In this document: piece by piece, positions 7,396-12,389 of the stretch | How the letters are laid out: every line of letters begins with the position of its first letter | How positions within the stretch are numbered: position 1 is the first letter of the stretch | Assembly: GCA_002254385.1 (NCBI GenBank) | Contig: NJDO01000049.1 | Span: 1-12,389 of the forward strand | Direction: 5' to 3' | DNA from: Thermoplasmatales archaeon ex4484_6 | GTDB lineage: Archaea; Thermoplasmatota; Penumbrarchaeia; Penumbrarchaeales; Penumbrarchaeaceae | Length of the DNA: 12,389 bases | Made by a program: the position numbers and the translations under genes | The notes under the pieces: generated by a model | Database searches by the model: none | Told to the model about the DNA's origin: nothing | Seen by the model: only the letters and a program-made list of their open reading frames with translations

Positions 7396-10071
7396 ATGAT
7401 GGAGACCAAGAGGAGTATTATTATTTTGATGATCGCTGCTTTGATGTTCTTCGTTCCATTCGTTCCATCGACAGTGGTCGGCAACACTGAAAATGGAGTT
7501 ACAAGGGAGAACGAAGGAGCCAATCCCTACTGCAGGTTCAGTATATTCGGATTGAAAAGCTGGTACTATTACGGTGAATCGGGATCATTCTGGATAGGTG
7601 TCCAGAATACGTATGACGGCAGGCTCTGGAACGGTGAAGGGACCGATCCGACTTCAAGGGCCATATACAATGCAAGACTTGAGATGAAGACATCAACATT
7701 GATGCTTGAGGGTCGGGAACAGGAATTCGATTGTCTGGATGAAACCGAACCGGGCTCCCTCCGGGTGGACAACGGACAATATGGACAGGGATACGCCATA
7801 TCGCCCTCATCAACAAGGTACTATTTTTCCAATAACTCGGAGAGTATCCACTTCAAATTCGATGTTGGCAGACAGGGCTTCCCTGAAGGCCATTACAGGA
7901 TCAATCTGAGTCTGTATTTCAACGTAAGGGTCGACCTAAGCGTACCGAGTCCGGATGGTTATGCATATTCACAGGAACTTGAACAGGAAGGAAGCGTGGA
8001 TATCTACATCAATTCCTATGTGGAGAACCAGAATGCCGGTGGAAAAGAACTTACCATCATTTCAAATGGTCAGGCGATCATACCATATTCGGGCAGTCAG
8101 GATAGCAGATTGAAATATCCGCCCCTCTATTGTTTCCCCTATAAAATTCTGGATCAATTCAGGGGGGAATTGGAGTTCGAGGATGAGGGGATAGAGATCG
8201 AACCGGTTTCCACGCAATTTTCCTCACTTACATCGAACGGACATGAGCTTACCTGGAAGCTGAATCTTTCCGATGATATCAAACCGGGATATCATTTCGG
8301 AAAACTGTTTTTCAGATATCTATTTGAAGAAGAACTCTACATCGAAGGACCGTACCTCGTAAATATTCGTGTAAGAAACACCCCCCTCATCACTCCTGTT
8401 TCCTCGGAAATGGAGATGAACCCGACCCTTCTCATGGAACAGAAAGAACCCTACAGAACGATAAGGATCAATTTCACGAACAACGGGAATGTTCCCATAT
8501 GGAAGCTGAGGGTTTGGCTGGACATCGATTCATCAAAATTCATCAAAAGATATGTCGAGTACTTCGACGAGGGAGAAGGTTCGAAGGAGGTCTATGAGAA
8601 TGTGGAATTCGTCGAGTTCAATATCGCCATAGGTCAAACCGTGGTTGCGGAGTTCAGGGACCTCATAATCTCGGATATTATGCCTCCGGGAAGATATTTC
8701 ATCCCCTTCGATTACGAGTTGACATACAGGGATCCGGAGTCCGCCCCCTCCTCTGAGAGTTTCCTGCACAGCTATCAGATGGATGAGGTGGGAGAGAACG
8801 ATTGGGTGGATGTGATGAAGACCAGGATCTACCCTAGGGAGATAGATGTCAAACCTCCGCACATGGTTCTCAGAGTGATGGACGATCATCCCGATCTGGA
8901 GGCCGATTCATCGATCTTCCTTGAACCGGGCTCTGTCTATAATGAAATTGAGATCATATTATTGAACAAGGAGCAATACGTGATGAGGGATTTCAGTTAT
9001 ATTCTCAAGAGCGATGATTCCTCCTTGGTCCATATCTCCAACTCATCGGGTATACCTTTTATTCTGTCCTATGATGCAAGAAGAAGCATCAACAGGGCAG
9101 AGGATTCAGGACCGGGCACATTCACGATCAACTCATTTGTCGATGTCCGTTCGAACATAGAATCAACAATAACCTCGGCAACACTCGAGATGTCCTTCAG
9201 GGACAGCGAGAACAAGAAGAGATGGGTCAACCTGAGCATTCCCATCATAATCCGGTCCTCTCCTGCAAGAATAGATATTATCTCGATCGACACCGGAAAG
9301 GTTTCCCCCGGAGAGGATTTCACGGTCAATGTGGAAATAATGAATACAGGGGGAACCACCATAAGGGAAAGTGAATTGAGATTGATCTCCCGGGATAATT
9401 CCATTCAGATTCCAAATTCCGTTTATTATAATGAACCACTCGGACCGGGAGAGATCGCCGAGGTCACTTTCCATTGTACCGCCCTCGAGCATTTGGATCC
9501 CGGGAACAGTTACACTCTATATCTCATGACCAGCCTGATGGACAAGGATGACAATTACGAGAATTTCACCCTGAGATCCGATTCTCCGGTTTACTTATCC
9601 GCTACCGGAGGGGCCGAGAAGGAGGATATCACCGGTTCCATCGATTCCATGGGACTGCTGATATTGATAGGAATGATAATTTCGGCTATTATCATTGGCT
9701 GTTTCATCTTTCTCTCGAATCATTTCGCAGGGAAGAGATGGAAGGAAAGTGAGACTATCCAGGAAAAAAATGATAAGAACAGGACGGACACATTCGATGA
9801 GATCTTCAAAAAGGAGAAGTCGCCATTCGACAGAATTCTCGAAGAGAAACCAGAAAAGGATACCGGACAGACGAAAATCGAGAAAACACCGGAGGTTCAA
9901 TCACCTCCCGCAGCACAATCTCCGGTTCGGCAGGTAGTCCAGCAGCCTGCACGAATATCATCCACCCAGGACTCGGGAAAGGTTCCTGCTGATGCATCGA
10001 ACATGTCGAAGAATGACATGAAGGACACGGTTTCCAAACAAGATTCCTTGGTTGGTGACCTATTCGATTAA
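7396..10071 (+). CDS. Large membrane-anchored surface protein with beta-rich ectodomain (unrecognised)
   Basis: 891 residues; I do not recognise a specific family for the whole. It has a signal peptide (about 7-28, MIAALMFFVPFVP) and a very long beta-strand-rich outer region. A module at about 625-735 starts ARIDIISIDTGKVSPGEDF and continues with VEIMNTGG and LGPGE. That pattern is typical of CARDB/COG1361 S-layer-associated Ig-like domains; an earlier FTNNGNVPIWKL segment (about 360) is similar. One membrane helix (about 752-775) is followed by a 115-residue tail, first highly charged (K/E/D) then Pro/Gln/Ser-rich, ending VGDLFD. Expected topology: outside ectodomain, cytoplasmic tail. No catalytic motif is visible. 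Sampled lines are AT-rich (24/60 G+C at 7801-7860, 20/60 at 8281-8340) against 36/60 in the transporter gene (6961-7020). This could mean transfer or relaxed codon choice. It is probably an adhesin, sensor-like or cell-envelope structural protein. Confidence 0.8.
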   Translation: MMETKRSIIILMIAALMFFVPFVPSTVVGNTENGVTRENEGANPYCRFSIFGLKSWYYYGESGSFWIGVQNTYDGRLWNGEGTDPTSRAIYNARLEMKTSTLMLEGREQEFDCLDETEPGSLRVDNGQYGQGYAISPSSTRYYFSNNSESIHFKFDVGRQGFPEGHYRINLSLYFNVRVDLSVPSPDGYAYSQELEQEGSVDIYINSYVENQNAGGKELTIISNGQAIIPYSGSQDSRLKYPPLYCFPYKILDQFRGELEFEDEGIEIEPVSTQFSSLTSNGHELTWKLNLSDDIKPGYHFGKLFFRYLFEEELYIEGPYLVNIRVRNTPLITPVSSEMEMNPTLLMEQKEPYRTIRINFTNNGNVPIWKLRVWLDIDSSKFIKRYVEYFDEGEGSKEVYENVEFVEFNIAIGQTVVAEFRDLIISDIMPPGRYFIPFDYELTYRDPESAPSSESFLHSYQMDEVGENDWVDVMKTRIYPREIDVKPPHMVLRVMDDHPDLEADSSIFLEPGSVYNEIEIILLNKEQYVMRDFSYILKSDDSSLVHISNSSGIPFILSYDARRSINRAEDSGPGTFTINSFVDVRSNIESTITSATLEMSFRDSENKKRWVNLSIPIIIRSSPARIDIISIDTGKVSPGEDFTVNVEIMNTGGTTIRESELRLISRDNSIQIPNSVYYNEPLGPGEIAEVTFHCTALEHLDPGNSYTLYLMTSLMDKDDNYENFTLRSDSPVYLSATGGAEKEDITGSIDSMGLLILIGMIISAIIIGCFIFLSNHFAGKRWKESETIQEKNDKNRTDTFDEIFKKEKSPFDRILEEKPEKDTGQTKIEKTPEVQSPPAAQSPVRQVVQQPARISSTQDSGKVPADASNMSKNDMKDTVSKQDSLVGDLFD

Positions 10072-10097
10072 GGAAAATATCTTCAAGGTTGATGCTC

Positions 10098-10123
10098 ACA
10101 TGGGAGATCCGAGGGTCCCGTGT
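10098..10123 (+). terminator. Hairpin downstream of the 891-residue gene
   Basis: ACATGGGA (10098-10105) pairs with TCCCGTGT (10116-10123) over 8 bp with one G-U wobble and a 10-nt loop, 26 nt past the stop codon. An A/T-rich stretch (ATTAAAG) follows. The position suits a transcript end, but this is a modest hairpin and could be chance. Confidence 0.35.
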
Positions 10124-10155
10124 ATTAAAGCGAATTACTGCACCCAGGATGAAGG

Positions 10156-10189
10156 CCCGGCTGCGGTGCTTCCCCATTCCTCCGCCGGG
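10156..10189 (+). other. Inverted repeat just upstream of the protease promoter
   Basis: CCCGGC (10156-10161) can pair with GCCGGG (10184-10189) around a 22-nt loop. The right arm overlaps the purine-rich element before the TATA-like box. It may be a regulator-binding site or chance in GC-rich DNA. Apart from this, the previous hairpin and the promoter, I see nothing in the 153-nt gap 10072-10224. Confidence 0.25.
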
Positions 10190-10201
10190 AAAGGTAATTA
10201 A
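10187..10201 (+). promoter_or_regulatory. BRE/TATA-like promoter of the clostripain-like gene
   Basis: A purine-rich BRE-like GGGAAAGG (10187-10194) is followed by TAATTAA (10195-10201), centred 27 bp before the ATG at 10225. No Shine-Dalgarno sequence lies before that ATG, so the transcript is probably leaderless. An ATG at 10214 runs into a stop after four codons and is not the start. Confidence 0.6.
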
Positions 10202-10224
10202 CATGAACTGACGATGCACCCTGC

Positions 10225-11565
10225 ATGAAGAGGAAGCAGATGCTGCTCGTCTCCGTCACCGCGGCCGTGATTCTGGCCGCCGGAGCTCTTTTTCTCGCAA
10301 CCTCCGGTGAGAGGGAGGAGGGGCCGGTTTCGGGAGAGAAGGGTGTCGCCGAATGGACGACCCTGATGTGGATGTGCATGGAGGGAGATCTCGGGGAGTG
10401 GAACATGGGGCTCTGCAATCTTCACTTCCTGGAGATGGTCCCCGACAGCGATCTCGTGAACGTCATCATCATCCTCGACAAGGAGAATCAGGGGGACACG
10501 AGACTTCTGGAACTTCATCACAACGGTTCGATGGAGCTGAACCTGACGGATATCGATCCCGAATGGACGGATGGGGAGCTGAACACGGGTTCGGGGGAGC
10601 AGCTTCTGAAGTTCCTGAACTGGGGAGCCGATACCTATCCTGCGAGGAAATACGACGTGCATCTGGTGGACCATGGCGGTGGATGGAGGGGCATGTGCTG
10701 GGATACTCTTTCCGACGATCACCTGGACCTCCCGGAGATAGGGGGGACGATGAAAGGTTTCAGCGAGCATATCGGGAGGAAGGTGGACATTCTCTCCACC
10801 GAGGCATGTCTTGTCGGAATGGTGGAGTTCGCATACGAGATACGCGATTCATGCAGCTACTTCGCAGGGGGCTCCACGTACGGATGGGGAGCCGAGGCCG
10901 ATCCCGAAAAAGATGAATGGCATCCGGGGAACTGGCAGTATGATGCCTGCTGGGGCGAGCTCTCCGGGAATCCCCGCATGTCCCCGGAAGAGTTTGTCAC
11001 CGTGATGGGTGAGACGTTCATGCCTTACGGTCCGTGGAGGGCCCCTCCCTACATTCCGAAGGAGGGATATTCCGATGTGTTCGGGGTGTTCAACCTGAGC
11101 CATGTGGAACCTCTCGTGGAGGCGCTGGATTCCCTGGCATCCGGGCTGATACCCGGGATGAAGGGGATCGGTCAGACAGTGAACCAGGGAATACTCATCA
11201 ATACCGTGATAGGTCATCCGGAATACCAGGATCCGGACCTCTACACGGAGTACTTCAGCTCCCAGATGGACTGGGCGGGCATTGCGACATACACGAACTA
11301 TGACGTATACGACCTTGCCTACCAGCTGTCCAAACCTTCCGCCGGGACCCTGAGGTCCTCCACTGCCGGTGATGTCATGTCCGCTGTGGAGGATCTGATA
11401 ATACTTCACAGGAACACAATCGCGGATGGCGGGCATCCGGATGCTCACGGTGTATCCATATACCTTCCGTACCGTTCATCGGAGTACAATTCCGATTACG
11501 AGACGATAATGTTCGCGGAGGACACTCACTGGGACGAATTCATAAGGAGCGTTCACTGGACCTGA
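10225..11565 (+). CDS. Clostripain-family (peptidase C11) secreted cysteine protease
   Basis: 446 residues. The N-terminal hydrophobic segment (about 7-26) is a signal peptide or uncleaved anchor; no lipobox Cys is seen. The C11 pattern is clear: WTTLMWMCMEGDLGEW (about 44-59) corresponds to the family's opening strand and acidic turn, LVDHGGGWRGMCWD (about 147-160) supplies the catalytic His (H150), and STEACLVGMVEFAYEIRD (191-208) supplies the catalytic Cys (C195). Later GGSTYGWG and HGVSIYLPY are also usual for the family. Clostripain-type enzymes share the caspase-like fold and typically cleave after Arg or Lys. Here the enzyme should act outside the cell, perhaps in peptide scavenging or surface-protein turnover; substrate and activation are unknown. 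The gene is expected to be leaderless and ends in tandem stops TGA-TAA. A strong hairpin follows. Assignment to the family is firm; cleavage specificity is not. Confidence 0.9.
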   Translation: MKRKQMLLVSVTAAVILAAGALFLATSGEREEGPVSGEKGVAEWTTLMWMCMEGDLGEWNMGLCNLHFLEMVPDSDLVNVIIILDKENQGDTRLLELHHNGSMELNLTDIDPEWTDGELNTGSGEQLLKFLNWGADTYPARKYDVHLVDHGGGWRGMCWDTLSDDHLDLPEIGGTMKGFSEHIGRKVDILSTEACLVGMVEFAYEIRDSCSYFAGGSTYGWGAEADPEKDEWHPGNWQYDACWGELSGNPRMSPEEFVTVMGETFMPYGPWRAPPYIPKEGYSDVFGVFNLSHVEPLVEALDSLASGLIPGMKGIGQTVNQGILINTVIGHPEYQDPDLYTEYFSSQMDWAGIATYTNYDVYDLAYQLSKPSAGTLRSSTAGDVMSAVEDLIILHRNTIADGGHPDAHGVSIYLPYRSSEYNSDYETIMFAEDTHWDEFIRSVHWT

Positions 11566-11583
11566 TAAGCGGCCGTTCCGGTC

Positions 11584-11604
11584 CGGAATCTCCGGCAGAT
11601 TCCG
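11584..11604 (+). terminator. Hairpin downstream of the clostripain-like gene
   Basis: A perfect 8-bp stem, CGGAATCT (11584-11591) with AGATTCCG (11597-11604), closes a 5-nt loop 19 nt after the protease stop. An overlapping smaller repeat, TTCCGG-T-CCGGAA (11576-11588), gives an alternative fold. It is probably a transcript end or 3' stabiliser; no T-tract follows immediately. The gap 11566-11651 holds only this and the next promoter. Confidence 0.45.
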
Positions 11605-11613
11605 CATCGTAAT

Positions 11614-11628
11614 GGAAACAGGTTTATT
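11614..11628 (+). promoter_or_regulatory. BRE/TATA-like promoter of the DUF1294 gene
   Basis: GGAAACAGG (11614-11622) followed by TTTATT (11623-11628) resembles an archaeal BRE plus TATA box. Its centre is 26.5 bp before the ATG at 11652, and there is no Shine-Dalgarno sequence, pointing to a leaderless message. Confidence 0.6.
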
Positions 11629-11651
11629 CGGGTGTCCTTTCCCGATAGTAT

Positions 11652-12044
11652 ATGTCAAGAAAGAAAAGGGGGAAGGGAAGGTCCCGGGGAATGTCGCCCA
11701 TGATGGAATGGACACTCTATCCGCTGCTGGTTGCGGTGATCCTTACCGTCTTGATCTGGGCCTTCTCGCCGTTTGATCAGGGACCGCACCTGTCCCTGTT
11801 GATGGGAGCTTCCATCACGTTGTTCGGAATGTACGGATATGACAAGTCCAAAGCGGAAAAGGGCCGCAGCAGGATCCCGGAAAAGGCCCTTCACCTCTGG
11901 TCCCTTCTTGGAGGATTCATCGGCGGACTTGCTGGAATGTATTTCTTCAGGCACAAGACAAGGAAACCCCATTTCCTTCTCGTTATCGCAGTCTCGGCCG
12001 TACTTCATCTGATCCTGCATTTCGTTATCCGGGGTCTCTCGTGA
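11652..12044 (+). CDS. DUF1294 family small membrane protein
   Basis: 130 residues. A very basic N-terminus (MSRKKRGKGRSRG) is followed by about four hydrophobic helices. The second half carries the family signature: YDKSKAEKGRSRIPEKALHL (about 58-77), then LLGGFIGGLAGMYFFRHKTRKPHF (about 80-103). In DUF1294 proteins the conserved D-K...RIPE..L and GG..G......HKT.K.F segments flank the membrane helices. The molecular function of the family is not known to me. Bacterial members often carry an N-terminal cold-shock domain; here the N-terminus is only a basic extension plus two extra helices. It stands alone, convergent to the TFB gene. Confidence 0.88.
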   Translation: MSRKKRGKGRSRGMSPMMEWTLYPLLVAVILTVLIWAFSPFDQGPHLSLLMGASITLFGMYGYDKSKAEKGRSRIPEKALHLWSLLGGFIGGLAGMYFFRHKTRKPHFLLVIAVSAVLHLILHFVIRGLS

Positions 12045-12212
12045 ACACGATCAAGAGGTTGATCCGGGACATTGATGTATCCCGGGGATTCTCCAGAATC
12101 CGTCCTGTAGATGACCCGCCAAGCGGGTGAGGATCCTCGATCCGGCATCAACGGTATCGAATAATGCCCTGAAGCACCGGAATCCGCTCCGAATTCCATT
12201 TCCGGTTACCGG
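12045..12212. other. Convergent intergenic region with three hairpins
   Basis: This 168-nt stretch between the DUF1294 and TFB stop codons has no credible gene. It holds three short inverted repeats: GATCAA-GAGG-TTGATC (12049-12064), CCGGGA with TCCCGG (12064-12069 and 12080-12085, 10-nt loop; the first two hairpins share base 12064 and are mutually exclusive), and ACCCGC-CAA-GCGGGT (12114-12128). The first begins 5 nt after the DUF1294 stop. The last may serve either strand. They are probably transcript-end structures; a small RNA cannot be excluded. Confidence 0.4.
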
Positions 12213-12389
12213 TCAGATCTCGAGATCGATCCCAAGCTTGTCGGCGAGCTCCTTGTACCTGTTCCTGATTGTGACCTCTGTGACCCCAGCAACGTCGGCG
12301 ACCTCTCTCTGGGTCCTCCTCTCGTTGGTCATGATGGAAGCTATGTAGATGGCGGCTGCCGCCATGCCGGTGGGCCCCCTCCCCGATGT
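12213..12389 (-). CDS. tfb: Transcription factor B (TFIIB homologue), C-terminal fragment (5' cut by window edge)
   Basis: The last 58 residues are visible, read from the right edge to the TGA at 12215-12213. They match the end of the second cyclin-like repeat of TFIIB/TFB: GRGPTGMAAAAIYIAS, then RTQREVADVAGVTEVTIRNR, the helix-turn-helix that contacts the BRE next to the TATA box, then YKELADKLGI. TFB recruits RNA polymerase to the TBP-TATA complex in archaea. The zinc ribbon, B-finger and first cyclin repeat lie outside the window. This gene is the firmest evidence that the DNA is archaeal. Whether it is the sole or one of several TFB copies cannot be told. Confidence 0.95.
   Translation of the reverse strand, partial: TSGRGPTGMAAAAIYIASIMTNERRTQREVADVAGVTEVTIRNRYKELADKLGIDLEI

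Noticed and set aside
10149..10204. Tiny open frame in the spacer before the protease gene
   Set aside because: Fewer than 20 codons, no ribosome site, and it runs into the promoter elements of the next gene; no support for a real peptide.
10353..10916. Open frame of 187 codons overlapping the protease gene
   Set aside because: The protease frame holds both catalytic motifs; this one is a low-complexity shadow.
12129..12138. 10-bp palindrome GAGGATCCTC
   Set aside because: It is short, in a GC-rich spacer, not near a start codon and not repeated; chance is the simplest explanation.
12108..12172. Possible C/D box small RNA (TAGATGA ... CTGA)
   Set aside because: The C box differs from RTGATGA at two key positions, and no D'/C' pair or terminal stem is seen.
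1..12389. CRISPR array, tRNA/rRNA, transposase, integrase or toxin-antitoxin pair
   Set aside because: I looked for direct repeats with regular spacing, cloverleaf-like patterns, mobile-element proteins and small paired genes on both strands and found none that could be supported.

Overview
The window is archaeal. The strongest marker is the C-terminus of a transcription factor B (TFB) gene at the right edge. TATA-box promoters placed for leaderless transcripts, an archaeal-type tRNA-dihydrouridine synthase, and several large secreted or membrane-anchored beta-rich proteins agree with this. The mix suggests a Thermoplasmatota-like euryarchaeon. That placement is inference, because no rRNA or other phylogenetic marker lies in the window. 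Most genes are moderately GC-rich (about 60% in a sampled line), but one long surface-protein gene (7396-10071) is clearly AT-richer.

Left region (1-5295): two convergent genes, both tied to extracytoplasmic thiol chemistry. The plus-strand gene, cut by the left edge, fuses a beta-rich outer domain, two membrane helices, a TlpA-like thioredoxin domain (CDSC) and a six-helix CcdA/DsbD-type electron-transport domain. The minus-strand gene encodes a 1008-residue surface protein: signal peptide, Omp28-like thioredoxin-fold domain (CSFC), about five Ig/Fn3-like repeats, one membrane helix and an acidic/proline-rich tail. A GC-rich hairpin sits between their stops. A simple reading is that the CcdA-TlpA protein carries reducing equivalents across the membrane for outer-surface proteins such as its neighbour.

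Middle region (5335-7347): a tRNA-dihydrouridine synthase (minus) and an EamA/DMT-type transporter (plus) diverge from one palindromic TATA element placed exactly symmetrically between their start codons. Both transcripts are probably leaderless.

Right region (7396-12389): an unrecognised 891-residue surface protein with a C-terminal membrane anchor and a charged tail; a secreted or tethered clostripain-family (C11) cysteine peptidase; a small DUF1294 membrane protein; a hairpin-rich convergent intergenic region; and the TFB C-terminus on the minus strand.

Overall this is a cell-surface locus (secreted redox proteins, large adhesin-like ectodomains, a surface protease) interleaved with housekeeping genes. 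I see no CRISPR array, insertion sequence, integrase, tRNA or rRNA. The most interesting features are the unusual fusion protein beside a second thiol-domain surface protein, and the regular promoter geometry.
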